Made by a program: the position numbers and the translations under genes. Shown here piece by piece: positions 35,655 to 50,000 of a stretch of 64,000 bases of DNA. This stretch comes from Viscum album. Lineage: Eukaryota; Streptophyta; Magnoliopsida; Santalales; Viscaceae. A model generated the notes under the pieces. That model was given only the letters and a program-made list of their open reading frames with translations. It had not been told where the DNA came from and made no database searches. Within the stretch, counting starts at the first letter, position 1, and every line of letters begins with the position of its first letter. Location of the stretch: positions 548,635,219-548,699,218 of the forward strand of contig OY728166.1 of assembly GCA_963277665.1 (NCBI GenBank), read 5' to 3'.

Positions 35655-38130
35655 ACAAAATGGGTATTAAATTCAACTTTTAGTTCTCACATCTGTATCC
35701 AAATGTAGGAACCAAGTTGATTGAAAACTATTAGTAGAGGAGATGTGCATTTACTTACTACCAATGGGTAAAGGTAGGATGCACTAACCATTGGGGAGTA
35801 CCACATTTCATTTCCAATAAATATGATATTTGTATTATGTGATTTTTATTATGTACCAACTATTACCAAAAACCTAATTTCTATATCTTATTAGATATAG
35901 ATGGGTTTTTAAGATTTAGAAATAAAAGATATTTTTTTTACAAAGACAACATATGTTATGATATGGAACATTTAAATAATGGTATTTATGAATTAAATTA
36001 TAAAATACATGTATTAGAAATTGATAATGAACCATGTTCACACAAGTCATATAACACCCTACTATGGCATTATCATCTTGGTCATGTAAAAAGATGCATT
36101 TGAAAAAGATCTATCAAGATGGTTGTATAAAATCATTTGAGATACAAACCATTGAAATATGTAATGCTTGTTTAAAATCCAATGTGAAAAAATCACCATT
36201 TATTGGATAGGTTGAAAGTGTTATAATTCATATAGAATGGGTAAAAACTAATCTGTGTGGATCATTTCTTATAGAAGATAGTAGTGAGTATTTTCAATTA
36301 TTAACTTTTACTGATGACTTGTGTCAATATGGATATGAATACTATATAATGTATAAGTATGAGTACTCTAAGAGATTCAATGAATTTAAGAATTATGTAT
36401 TTCATCAACATAGAAATATGATAAAGAAACATCAATCAGATATAGGTGGTGAATATCTTAACTATGACTTTATTGAATATTTATTGGTGTTTGGGACTCT
36501 TTCTCAACTCACTGAACCAAACATGCCATCGTGGAATAGTGTTAGTGAATGGAGGAAACATACCTTTATAGACACAATATGGAAAATGGTGTGTCATGAA
36601 GATATTCTACTATCCTTTTGGGATATTTATTATAAACTATGGGGTACACACTAAATCAAGTACTAACTAAAGTGGTAAATAGAATTCCTTTTGACTTATG
36701 TAGTGGAATGAAACCCATTCTGTCGCGTACATTTGTATAGGTTTTTGAGGAATTTTTAAGTCCATTTGAGGAAAAAAAACACTCACTCTGGAGCATAAAG
36801 TGAATCTTTATAGGGAATACTATGGAAAAAAGGATACTACCTATACAACCCCTCAAACCAGAAAGTAAATTCTACCATAAAAGCCATATTTATTGAGAGG
36901 GAGAATGATTGACTTTGATGAATTTTATTATCAAGATAAAATTGAGTTGGTACATGAAAAAATTCCATAGGTCCTCATGGAAGAAGTAGTTCCTAAAACA
37001 GAAGTAAAACATAGGAGCACTCGAGTGGTAAAAGAACTAGGGAGATATGGTTTTCTAGTCACCAAAGATGGTGAATCATTACTGATTGATTGTAATGATA
37101 CTCTCTATTACAATTATCTAGTAGAGATATTAGAATATACAATATGGAATGAAATCAATATATTCTAAAATGGATTCCATGCATTAGAACCATGTTTGGG
37201 TTATGGTTAATCTGCTTGTTGATGTAAATATTGTTGTGTGAAAATGGATATTCAAGATAAAAATGGAAATTTACGGTGAATTAAGTACCTATAAATGAAG
37301 CTATAGTGGAAAAGGGTTTAAAATTAATCAAGGAATTAAATATGGAAAAAATTATATAGTTTCCCTGTTTAAATCTGTTAGAATTCTATTTTCTATAGCG
37401 GCATACCATGACTGTGAAATATGGTAGTCATATTTCCAAACAACTTTAATTAATTTCAATCTTTTTGAAGATGTCTATATGATACAACCATAAGTGTTTG
37501 TGATGTTAGTTGATTCCAAAATTATTTTCAATTTTCATAGATCCATTTTTGGATTGAATCAATACTTGAATTCATAAAATGTTTGATTTGATGAAGCTCA
37601 AAAATAATTTCATTCCAATAGTAATGAATATGAGACATGTGTTTACAATATTTTTCATGGTAATGTGGTCAATATACTTATATTATATTTAAATGACATA
37701 TTACTTATTTAAAATATCATACCAGTATTGTAGTCTGTTAATGACTCGTTAAATAGTTGCATATCCATAAAGGATTTTTCTAAAAAATATAATATATTCT
37801 AGGGATTAATATCATTCAAGACCGCTTCAAGAGGCTAGCTGGATTATGTCAAGGTACGTACATTTACTAGATACTAAATAGATTCAGTATGGAGTAATAT
37901 AAGAGGGTATTGGTTTTAATGTCACATGATATAAATATTTCCTTGAAAATGTTTCCTCAGAAACAATGGTAGAATGAGATAAGGAGTAATATCCTATACT
38001 TTTCATTGATAAGATCAATAATGTATTTCCTGTTATGTACTAGACTTGATGATTCCTATGAAATGAACATGGTAGTGTGATATGAAGTTGATCTAGGTGA
38101 AAAACAACAGTCTTCGATTAAGGTCATCCT
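35655..38130 (+). pseudogene. Ty1/copia pol, 5' part (protease to RT), split by insertion
   Basis: In order on the plus strand: a ruined protease site (VLNSTFSSHICIQ, near 35665), the pre-integrase domain with LWHYHLGHVKRC (near 36070), integrase core with TFTDDLCQYGYEYY (36307), QSDIGGEYLNYDFIEYL and SEWRKHTFIDTIW (36434-36590), then the RT region. In the RT, EDVYMIQP lies near 37470, DESCVY-type sequence near 37630, and LYLNDILL stands for the YVDD box near 37690. CTRLDDSYE, near 38045, is the end of the RT domain. Integrase before RT defines Ty1/copia. The LTR and gag upstream are missing; LINE sequence stands there. The gene stops at 38130, where a chromovirus inserted; its continuation is at 50819. 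Confidence 0.8.
38126..38130. repeat. Target-site duplication ATCCT, left copy
   Basis: Matches 50819-50823 exactly. Removing the element plus one copy restores continuity of the copia gene, which independently confirms the boundary. Confidence 0.9.
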
Positions 38131-41100
38131 TATAATGCCCCAACCCTAGTTACCCAGAGTCGGTGTAATATGACGTAACATTGGCATGATCACAAAAGAT
38201 CATGTCTTGAAAGACTGATTAGTTTAGTAGCTTTGGAAACACTAGATACATTCATACGATTTTCATTATATCATAAAATGTAAAACTAAAACATCATTGT
38301 TTCCAAATATCACACTGAGATACCATAGACTATCCCTGCAGGTCAGTCATTATATACATCTTCGAATCCTGGGAAAAATAGAATATAAAAAGGGGTGAGC
38401 TCAGATACTCAGTAAGGATAACAATATAGCGGAATATTTCATAAAAAATCATAATCATTTATGGAAATGTATAAGACTAAAACAAAATCCTTTTAAAAAT
38501 GAACTTCTGCATAATATGTAAATAATAAAATGAAATAATTCCATTTATTTATTCACATGGATATTCTTCTAGTCTAATAATCACATGCAATATCAATTAC
38601 CTCTTTAATAATGATGGAATGCGTAATGCCAGAATTTCATAACCACATAGTCAAGTTCTTGTGCCAAGACTACAAATAATATTATGTCAAGGCCTTCTGC
38701 CAAGACACTAGTTTGTCTCATGAGACCTACAGTTTCATCAAGGAGCTATAGTGTTCTCCAACCATCACCTACTAAGTCCAATGCATTCCTCATATGAAAA
38801 GGATTATACATAACATAATTTTTTTATTAAAACTAGCATAAAAAATGTCAATAAGTTTTCCATAAACCATGAATGTTATGAAATTACACATCCAAACTAA
38901 AACATCACAAAACCTTCAATACAATATTAATGTTTTGTATCATAATAAATAAACTTCAAACAAACATAAAATCCATCAAAGGATGTTCACATAGATGAAA
39001 TCAAAAACATTTTAAAGAAATATCTCTTTTTTATTATGAAATAATTTAAAGGTCACTTAATTATAAAATAAAACATTTATATTTGAAAATATTCTTATAA
39101 TCATGTAAGGGATGCATCAACGATGTTATAATGGAGGAAAATAGCCACACCCTCTATATAAGTTAATAAAACATTCTTATCTTAAATTTGTAGAAATGGT
39201 CAAAAAGTACCTTGTTTGGAAAATGAATGAAACATTCCCTTATAAACATCTTATAAAAGTCATACAAGGGTGTAAATGACATTAAACAATAGTCTAGTAA
39301 ATATTAAGAATTTTTTGAAATAAATTTTTAATAAACATGGATGTGGTTGATAAAGAGGTCCCATTAGATAATTACGTATAAAGAACCTCAGATAATGAAG
39401 ATATTGTAGAATTAACCTTTGGATTGAGAGTGATTCAACCACTATTGTGAAATCCGTTTGGAATGGTGTGATACATCTGGCCTGGTCGATCACCAATCAC
39501 CGGATGGACTGCATCTGTTCCCTTCACGACAGCAACTACATCATCAATCACATTTATCGTGAAGCTAACATGGTTGTTGATGGTCTTGCAAACAAAGGAG
39601 TCAATCAAGTCATTACCTGGCTTGATGAACTCCCTGATGACTTACTTCCCATTCATAATAGAGATTGTAATATGCTTCCATCTTTTAAACTCTTGTAACT
39701 CTTTTATTTAATTTCTATAGTACCCTAGTTTTCTGGCCAGGCACCATCCATCTTTAAAAAAGATTAATGTGATATCTTATATGATCTTTTAACATTGCTT
39801 TGTTAATAATATCTTAATATTATCATTTTTTCGGGTGTTAACATATTTTTTTCCATTATATTCATTGTTATGATTCATATTTGTTATGGAAGGTATGTAT
39901 ATTATTCATATCCAGAATGATACCAAGTCTTTAAACATTATTTTTAATCATCTAATGAAAATAGTCTTGAATGGATACAATGGGGAATGAATCTCATCGC
40001 ACTAGTGGAGACGGTAATCCGTACATATGCACGAGTGACAATATCATTATATTGATATTAAAATAATATATAATTGGATGGTATATAATATATACAGAAT
40101 AATTGTCATTTTATATTTATTATTTACATCAATTACACATATTATTATACCCATACAAATAATAATGTATTGAATAACAGTTACACCACGATGTGAAGAC
40201 TGTATGATGTATGTATGCACTTATAGTGACATGTCATTCAAAGGATGGATAGAATAATGAATTTGGTTTTACCATATTTATAATAAAATCATAGTATATA
40301 TAAGATATTGGATTAATTATTTTATAATGTAAACAACGAAGAAAAAGGAAGTGGAAGAAGAAATAAACTTGAAAGAGGTGATGAAATATTTACCTCTTCT
40401 TCGTGTTCTTCCATTTGATTTGATCAAAAGGGATAATTATTTTGGCCTTGTGACTAAAGGAAGGCCTCATAGATGAAGGTAGGATAGTTTATAGGGAATT
40501 TGGGCAGGGTTTTTCCGTTCCAAATGGCATTGAAGGTGTCAATTAGATAGAAGGTGGAGTTCCATTTTATAAGAGGGGTGAGGGGCACCTTAGGAAAAGC
40601 AAGAAATATTATTTTATAATAAAATCATTTTCGGCTTCTAATGGCTCAAAAATGGATTATTTAAATGATATGGTGGTTATGGGTCGAAAAACACCCTACC
40701 AATTGGTTTTGAACAGGTTTGGGTCACTAAATTAACTTTATGTTTTAGATTTAACTCTTAGTTAAATAGTATGACAATTACCATGTCTCTTTGTAATTTT
40801 ATATTTTATGGTTACTAATCATACTATATGCATTCAAGATAACCCCAAGTGGTTCATCAATGATACACCTATCATTATTTTAGTCATTTTGCTGATCCTT
40901 AGATTTATAGGAATATAATATCAATTGATAATATAATATTTGTTTTAAAATCACTTTTATGTCAATTTTGACACTATTTGGTATTTTGTTTTTTCAAAAT
41001 TTATAAAACATTATAAATTAAAATAAAATTCATCTAACCAACCCTAATATGTCATATTAACCATGAAAATTATTGGAATTCATAAAAAGACTCTAATTAT

Positions 41101-42115
41101 ATTTAATTAGTTATTTATAATGTCAATTATTTTAATATATCATTAATTAGTTAATTACTGCATCATCATTGTGTCATAAATTAATTAGTTTATTTAATGT
41201 ATATAAAATATATATATAATACCATTATATAGGAAATATATTTATATTTATAATTAATATTTATAGTCTAATTTATCTTATGTATAACCCTATATTAAAA
41301 ATGTTTTAGTTATTAAACTATGATTTTAACTCTTTTTACTCTTTTGTAAATAAAATAATAATAAGTGTCCCAATATAATCCAAGTGGACTAAAGAGGTTA
41401 ATATTTTTCCTAAGGTTTTTTATCATCGAATAATAATTATAAAATAGAATTAAGAAATTTTTTATGGTAATAATAATATCCTTTTTACCCTTACTTACCC
41501 TACTTACTTTTAACCGTGGTAAATAAAAAGTAAAAAACTACTATGCATCAAAAATTATTTTTATCTTATTGAACCACATTTTTCATACTGATATCAACTG
41601 GTTTTCTTGAATTTTTGAAATTAAACTCTTATAAGTGGTAAAATTATGTTTTATGTGAATTTACAAATTCACCTAGGAGGTGGGTAAAAGACGGTGAAAG
41701 GTTCAATAATATTTTTATATATCTAAAATAATTATATAATGAAACTAATGAATTACATTGATCATATATAGGTATTATGTATCTATTTTGACCTAAAATA
41801 TATTTAAATAAAATAATTAATTATTAAAATATAATTTTGGGTTTTAAACAGTAACTTAGCGTTTTTAACTATTCATCAAATATTGAATGTTTTTAGAAAA
41901 ATACCAAAAATTCCCCCTATGATAATTTTGATATTCCCAATACAAAAATGAAGTCCATTTTGAATTATAAAATTTATAAAATTTCAAAAAGTGGGAATTA
42001 CTATACATAACTGCTAGTTTGATTGGTTGTGGTTTGTTAGAACTCGATGTTGTGTACAACACACACAATTGTGTTGTTCAAAGAGAATCATATCATGGAA
42101 GCTTGGGGTGTTAAA
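38131..42115 (-). repeat. 3' LTR of the old chromovirus (with LINE insert)
   Basis: 3985 bp, matching 47099-50818 throughout, for example AATGCCCCAACCC near the left edge and CTTGGGGTGTTA at the right edge. It is longer mainly because of the LINE fragment at about 39417-39765. Confidence 0.9.
39417..39765 (+). mobile_element. LINE 3'-end fragment with RNase H domain
   Basis: This segment is absent from the partner LTR. On the plus strand it reads WIESDSTTIVKSVWNG, then HIYREANMVVDGLANKGV. These are the hallmark strings of the plant RNase H-like domain (RVT_3) at the C-terminus of LINE ORF2. The frame ends at 39698, and the sequence closes with CATCTTTAAAAAAG, a possible short A-rich tail. 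It is best read as a 5'-truncated LINE insertion. The domain itself has no internal stop and keeps the ESD and HIYREAN motifs, so it looks younger than the LTR around it. Confidence 0.72.
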
Positions 42116-42128
42116 TTCTTCACTCCTT
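42116..42128 (-). other. Polypurine tract of the old chromovirus
   Basis: The minus strand reads AAGGAGTGAAGAA next to the 3' LTR. Confidence 0.65.
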
Positions 42129-42160
42129 CAAATAATATCGTCCTCAAAATTTCAAGAATA

Positions 42161-45100
42161 TTAATGCATAAAAATACTCTGGTGGTTCTTCATCATATGT
42201 TCCTCGGGTTCCCACGTTGCCTCTTCCATTTTATGGTTTCTCCATAGAACTTTTACCAGATGAGTCATCGGTTTCTCAGAACGTGTTCTCTTGTATCAAG
42301 AATCATGAAATTATCTTCGCAATAATAAATATTGTGTTCCAGTTCTAATTCCTCATAGGTGAGTACATACGTTGGGTCATACATGTATTTTCACAACATT
42401 GATCTGTGGAATACATCGTGAGCTTTGGAGAGACATGGCGGCATTTCCAAATGGTAAGCTACAACCCCAATTAGTTCTAGAATTTCCAAAGTTCCGATGT
42501 ACCTGGGACTCAATTTACCCTTAATACGGAAACGTATAACACCCTTCCATTGAGATACCTTTGTGAAAACATGATCTCCTACCTGAAATTCCAAATCCAT
42601 TATTTGGTTATCAGTATAGCTCTTCTGTCTACTTTGATATTCCTTGATTTGGTTTTGGATTACCTTCACCTTTTTCATCATTTCCATCACGTGTTCTGTG
42701 ACTACAAGTTTTCATTCACCAACATTATCCCAACACATTGGTGTGAAACATCTCCTTCTGTATAACGCTTCATATGGTGTCATCTGAATACTTGAATGGT
42801 AGCTATTATTATAAGAAAATTATACCAAAGGTAAATATTGATCCCAAATACAATGAAAGTCAGGTGAGAAAGATCTCAACATGTCTTCTAAGGTTTTAAA
42901 AGCCCATTCTGATTGTCCATCTGTTTGGGGGTGGTAGGTAGTGCTCAACCAAAGTTCAGTATCCAGGGATTTTTGATGACTTTTCAATAATGTTGATGCA
43001 AAATGTGGATCATGATTAGAAAAAATCGATAGTGGTACTCTATGAAGTTTTACAACTTGATTAATATATATTATTTTTAAACATTCAAGTTGTAAATCTT
43101 CCCTTATATCAAGAAAATGTGCTGACTTGGAATGATGATCAACAATGACCCATATTGCATCGTTCCTTCTAGGAGTCTTTGGCGGTCCCATGACAATGCC
43201 CATCATAATATTATCTCATTTACACTAAGGTATGATAAGAGGATTCATAACTCATCCATGCCACTGCCTTATAGCTTTCAATTGTTGACAAACTATACAC
43301 CTTGACACCAAATCAGCAATCTCCCTCTCCATGTTGTCACACCAGAAATGTTCCTTCAAAATTCTATACATCTTAGAGAGAGTGTCAAGGGAAATTAGAA
43401 CTATGAGAATCAACCACCAATTCCCTTTTAGATTAGGTATGTTGGGAACACAAAGTCTCTTCCCAAATTTCAAACTTTCATATTCATACACAATGTTACT
43501 CAATATCCCATCATTCACAACTTTAGTATTCTTTTGAAACTCTTAATCATCAGTTTGAGAACTCGTTATCCATTATAATAAGGATGGTTTGTAAACCATT
43601 TCAAATAGTATCGATGTTTCACCTTCCATGGTAATTCCCATATCCACAATCACTAGATCCATGAAAATATGATCCTTTTAAACTCTCATCTAGATCAAAA
43701 CTCCATGATCCTCTCTACTCAAAGCATCTTCCACCAAATTTGGCTTTCCTGGGTGGTAGTGTATCGTTCAACCATAATCTTTGAGTAGTTTAAGCCATCT
43801 CATTTCCCTATTGTTGTGTTCTTTCTAGGAGAAAACATACATCAAACTCTTGTGATCAGTATAATTCTCACCTTTGTTACCATAGATATAATGTTTCCAT
43901 ATCTTCAAAGAAAAGATTACAACTGCTAACTTAAGATCATGAGTAGGATAGTTCTGCTCATGAATTTTTAGCTGCCGTGATGCATAGGAAATAACACTAT
44001 CATTCTACATAAGGACACAACTAAGTCCTTTCATCGATGAATCACTATAAATAACAAACCCATAATTCCCCGATGGTAGAGTCACGATAGGATAATTGAC
44101 TAATATTCTATTCAATTCTTCAAAACATTCTTCATAGTCTTTTTTCCAAACAAATTTAACCCCTTTACGTGTGAGTTTTGTTAAAGGGATAGCCAATCGG
44201 TAAAAATTATGGACGAAACATCAATAAAACTTCATACCTCAGTTATACTCATTGGTGCTGACCATTCTTGGATTGCTCTTGTCTTAGAAGGATCAACATA
44301 GATTCTATCTTTAGAGATAATCTGGCCAAGAAAAGAAATCTCCTGAAGCCAGAATTCACAGTTGCTAAACTTCCCATATAATTCATTTCATCGAAGAGTC
44401 TTAAGGATAATGCACAAGTGATTTTCATGATCTTCGTATCATTTGGAGTATTCCAATATATAATTAATAAATACCACTAAAAAGTCAACATGATATTCCT
44501 TAAAAACTCTGTTCATTAGATCCATGAAAACAGAGGGTGCATTAGTCAATCCAAACGACATTACTATAAACTCGTAATGCCTGTAACTGGTTTGCAATAC
44601 TATTTTCAGAATATCTTCCTTCTTCACACAAAACTGATAATATCCAGATCAATGTTCAATCATTGAATCTTATTTAGCTCCATGATTTTGGTCGAATAAA
44701 TCATCAATGTGAGGTAGGGGATACTTTTTCATTATTGTTGTAGCATTGATCTCCCTGTAGTCAATGCACAAACTCCTAGATCCATCTTTCTGCATAAAAA
44801 AAGATAGGGGCTCCCCATGGAGAAACAATAGGGCAAATAAATACCTTATTACTCAATTCCTCTAGTTGTTTCGTTAGTTCTAATAAATCCATAGTGGCCA
44901 TCATATAAGCGGTATTCAATATGGGCTTTGAACTATGAATTAAATCAATAGAAAACTCAATTTCTCGTGATGGAGGATATCCATGTAAATCTTCTGGAAA
45001 CACATCAACATATTCATTCAAAATAGGTATATCCTCTATTTGGATATTCTTTTCCTCACCCACAGTTATTTCATTCCCTTCCTCTCCAATATTTTAATTT

Positions 45101-46598
45101 AGTTTAGCTGTTGGGGGTGGATCTAGATAAGAATTAGGTGGTGACGATTCTTGTCTAAAGATAACGTGTTATCTATCATTGCCATAAAAAATAGTAACCA
45201 ACTTATCATAAAATTATTTTTTAAAACCTAGACAAAAATCCAATATACACCGAGGATTATATCATATTCAATCATTGGTATGATAATGAGATCAAAAGAT
45301 AAAGGACATGTTTATGCTCTAATGGGGACTGATTCAAAAAATATTTTTGCGATGATACTTCCCATAAAAATTTTGACTAAAAAATTCCTTTTTAAATGAA
45401 ATTAAAAGTATATAATTTGCATAGAGAACTGGGAAGATACAAATCAATGCGATGATCCAGAAACAAATAAATCATTTTCTAAACCTGAGAAAACAATTAA
45501 ATTACCCTACACTACGTCTTTTGGAGCTTCAACCTCAGCGGTAGTGATATCATAATCTTGGCCTTGTTCCCTTGTACTTTTCAAAGGTAAGTTCCCATAA
45601 CTCTTTGAACATTCATTTGAATAATTCCCCCTTTATTTACAATTTTATCATTCAACATCGACATCCTCTTTCATTCCCTTGCAATCACGAGCTTGGTGGA
45701 CATTTTCACCACAATTGTAACAGACTCCCATTCACTTCAGGCATGTACCAGGGTGTTTCTTCCCACATTTACTTTAGGAAGGATATTCCACTTTTCCCTT
45801 CTTCCCATTATTTCCATTTCTATAGTGTTCAGCAGATCTCTTCTTCTCTTTCTTTGCTTTAAAGTCATAAGAATTAGGGAATTCCATTTCTGTCTTGATA
45901 GCACATGACATAATATCTTCGTGCGACGAGAAATATTTTGAGACTAATGCTCGATGGAGAATTTGTTTTAACCCATCAATGAAATGATCATTATTACTTC
46001 TTCAGTTACATATATAATATGTATCATGCCTCGCTAACCTTGTAAAGTTAGCCTCATACTTTGCGACATTCTCATCCTCCTTTTGCTTCAGACTTAGAAA
46101 TTTCATTTCCATACCCACTCGATGGTGATGAGGAATGTATTTTTTAAAGAAAATCTCTTTAAACTCACTCAATTATATATTTGATAATTCATCATCTTCA
46201 TTTGTGTTTTGAATCAATGACCACCATTTATCAACATCTCTAGTGAGGCTATAAACCACCATGACAAATATTTCCCTTTCACTACATCCCATGTAATGGA
46301 TTATTTTCTCAAAATAATTTATCCATTTCTCATCTACTAATGGATTTGTACTCCCATTGAATGTTGGTGGTTGTTACCTCATTAAGATATCTAACATTGA
46401 TCCCCCACATTGTGGATCAAGGTGCTTCATACAGGTAAGGTTATTATTCATAACCTGAGTGAGTTGTCCCAGTATGGTGATAAGCTGATCAGCACCAGTT
46501 TTATCACTAACACCACTATAATATTCTTGAACAAGAGTGAAATCCCTACATGGAGTGCATGCATTGATACAGTTTCCATTCCTTCCAGTAGGTTCCAT
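42161..46598 (-). pseudogene. gag-pol relic of the old chromovirus
   Basis: In minus-strand order: gag start MEPTGRNGNC (46598), zinc knuckle CYNCGENVHQARDC (45681-45722), and the region before RT (EYVDVFPEDLHGYPPSREIEF, near 44980). In the RT (44439-45000), the catalytic box reads FINYILEYS, so both aspartates are lost. RNase H starts near 44060 (YSDSSMKGLSCVLM), and the zinc domain lies near 43290 (CIVCQQLKA). In the integrase core (42820-43206), VIVDHHSKSAHF keeps its aspartate, IFSNHDPHF has lost one, and TDGQSEWAFKTLED keeps the glutamate. The chromodomain end (LWRNHKMEEATWE) runs to a stop at 42161. Numerous stops and frameshifts; no functional product. Confidence 0.88.
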
Positions 46599-47084
46599 TT
46601 CTAAATAATGGGATAAACTAGATTAGTTTATGAATCAAAATACATAATTCCAAACTTTTAAAACATTTTACATAAACTGAACAATTTAAGTATATAATCC
46701 ATAATCATAAAAATGTTTTATTTGAGGAAGTATAAACTCATAACCCTATCATAACTTTTTGTAAACAAATGAGAATTATCCTAAGGATATCCCCCTAGAG
46801 TGTCATAACCAAGAGTGCAACAAGGACCTTTGTTGTGCACCATTTCCCTTTCGAGTCTAGATCAAAGTGGTGTTTTCAGGTTTTACCCATATGTACATCT
46901 GTGCTAGAGCCACCTCTACCTAATCGTATACAGACATGGATGTATTTCTAGGAAGACTCGAAAAATCTCTCCATTACCAAAATTCTAGGAAGTTCTTTTA
47001 TAGTAATACTAAAAGTCCATGTTAGGGTAATGTGTTGTAATCAATGTTTATCTAAATCTAGCTTTCAAGGTTTGTACTAAATTT
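46599..47084. other. Leader of the old chromovirus
   Basis: About 490 bp of noncoding sequence between PBS and gag. Nothing else seen. Confidence 0.6.
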
Positions 47085-47096
47085 ATTTTTATACCA
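47085..47096 (-). other. Primer binding site of the old chromovirus (decayed iMet type)
   Basis: The minus strand reads TGGTATAAAAAT, two bases inside the 5' LTR. The first six bases match the iMet PBS. Confidence 0.65.
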
Positions 47097-47098
47097 AC

Positions 47099-50000
47099 TG
47101 TAATGCCCCAACCCCAGTTACCGAGAGTTGGGGTAATATTACATAACATTGGCATGATCAAAAAATATCAATTCTCGAACTACTGATTATTTTAGTAGCC
47201 TTGGAAACAGTAGATACATTCATAATGTTTTTATTACATGATAAAATGGAAAACTACAACAACATTGTTTCCAAATACAACACTGATATCCCATAGACTA
47301 TCATGGAAAGTTATTCATGATATAATTCTTCTCATCCTGGGAAAAATAAAACAATGAAATTGGTGGGCATAGATGGTCAGTAAGGATAAAAATATATCAG
47401 AAACATTCATAAATAAGCATAAACATGTAAAGAAATGTATAAGACTAAAAAAAAGCCTTTTAAACATGAAATTCAACATAATATGGAAAAATTAAATTAA
47501 ATAATTACATTTACTTATTCACATGGATATTCTAATAGTCTAATAATCACATGCAATATCAATAACCACATTCACAATGATGGAATGCATTATTCCAGAC
47601 TTTCATAACCACATAGTCAAGGCCTTGTGCCAAGACTACAAATATGATTTTTTCGTGGCCTTGTGCCATGAAAAAATATTGTCTCATAAGAACTACCGAT
47701 GCATCGAGGAGTTATAGCGGGCTCCACCCGTCACTTAAGAAGTCCAATTCATTCCTCATATGAAAAGGATTAAATATAACAGTAAAATTCATAATAAAAC
47801 TGGCATATAAAATGTCAATACATTATCCATAAACCAAGAATGGTTTGAAATAACACATCCATAGTCAAACATATCACATATCCTTCAATACAATATTGTA
47901 GTTTTGTATCATAATAAATCAACTTCAAACAATCTTAAAATCCATCAAAGGATGTTAACATAGATGAAATAAAACAAAATTTATAGAAATATCCCATTCT
48001 ATTTTGAAAAAATTTAAACACATGTAATTACAAAATAAAACATTTATATTTGAAAATATTCTTATAAGCATGTAAGGGATGCTTCGACGATGTTATAACG
48101 GAGGAAAATTGCCATAACCACAGTATAAGTTAAAAAAACATTCTTACCTTAAATTTTTTGATAAGGTCAAAAAGTTACATGTTAGGAAAAAGATGGACAT
48201 ATTTCTTATAAACATCTTATAAATGTTAAAAAAAGTAAAAAACACTTTAACCCATAGTCTAGTAAATATTAATAATCTTTGTAAATACATTTTTAAGAAA
48301 CATGGATATGGATGATAAAGATTTCCTAGTAGATAATTACGTATAAACAACCTCGAATAATGAACAGATTGTAGGATTAACCCTTACATTAACTTTTCCA
48401 TGGTCAATGGTAGGTTAGCGTACTTTATAATGGTGAAATAATTGTTATTAAATTATAATATAATCATATACATTAAAATGATATCATATATGTTCTTTTA
48501 ACATTTCTTTGTTAATAATATCATAATATTATCATTGTTTCGGGTGTTAACAGATTCGTTTTCCTTTATATTATTTGTTATGATTCATATTTGTTATATA
48601 TTTTCTGTATCATATTAATATCCAGAATTATATCATGTCTTTGACCATTATTTTTAATCATCTAATGAAATGTAGCCTGGAATGGATATGATGGGAATGA
48701 ATCTCATCATGTTCATGGAGACGATAATCTGTATGTACGGACGAGCGACAATATAATTATTTTTATATTAAAGTAATATATAATTAGATGTTAAATCATA
48801 TATAAAGAATCATTATCATGTTATATTTATCATTTACCTCGATTACACATATTATTATACCCATCCAAATAATAATGTATTAAATAACAGTTACACCATG
48901 ACGTGGAGACGGTACACCATACGTACACACGTATGGTGACATGTCATTCAAAAGATGCATTCAATAATGAATTTGGTTGTACCATATTTATCAAAACATC
49001 ATAGTATATAGAAGATATTAGAGTATTTAATTGATAATTCAAAAAACAAATAAAACGGAAGTGGATGAAAAAAGGAACTTGAAAGAGGTGATGAAATATT
49101 TACCTCTTTTTCTGGTTCATCCTTTTGATTTGATCAAAATGGATACATAGGATATATTTCTAACTAATGTAATGCCTCTATAATAAAGTGAGGACAGTTT
49201 ATAGGGTATTTTGGCAGTGTTTGTCTGAGAACAATTGATTTTATTGTGTTAATTAGAGAGAAGGGTGAGTTCCCTTTTATAAAAGGGGTGGAGAGACCCT
49301 TAGGAAAAGCTAGAAATATTATTTTATAATAATATCATTTTTGGTTTATAATGGCTCCAAAATTGATTATTTAACTGATAAGGTGGTTATGGGTCTAAAA
49401 CCACTCTAACAATAGTTTTTAGATATGTTTGTGTCACTATATTTACTTTATCTCATAGATTTAACATTTAGTTAAATAGTTTGACAATTACCATGTATCC
49501 TTGTAATTTTATATTATATGGTTACTAAACATAATATATAATTCGCAGCAAACACCAAGTGGATCATTAATGATACAACTATAATTATATAAGTCTTCTG
49601 GATGATCCTTAGATTTATAGGAATAGAATATCAATTAATAATATAATATTTGTTTTAAAAACTCTTTAATGTCAATTTTTACACTATTTGGTATTTTGTT
49701 TTTTATAAATTAATAACAGCATTATTACTTCGAATAAAATTCATCTAACCAACAATAAGATGTCATATTAACCTAGAAAATTATTGTAATTCATAAAAAG
49801 TCTAAAATTACATTTAATTGGATATTTATAATGTCAAATATTTTGATATTTTATTAATTAAGTAATTACTACATCATCATTGTGTCATAAATAAATTACA
49901 TTATATAATGTCTAAAAAATATAAAAAAGATACAATTATTTAGAAATATATTTATATTTATAATGAATATTTATAGTCAAATTTAGCATATGCATTAACC

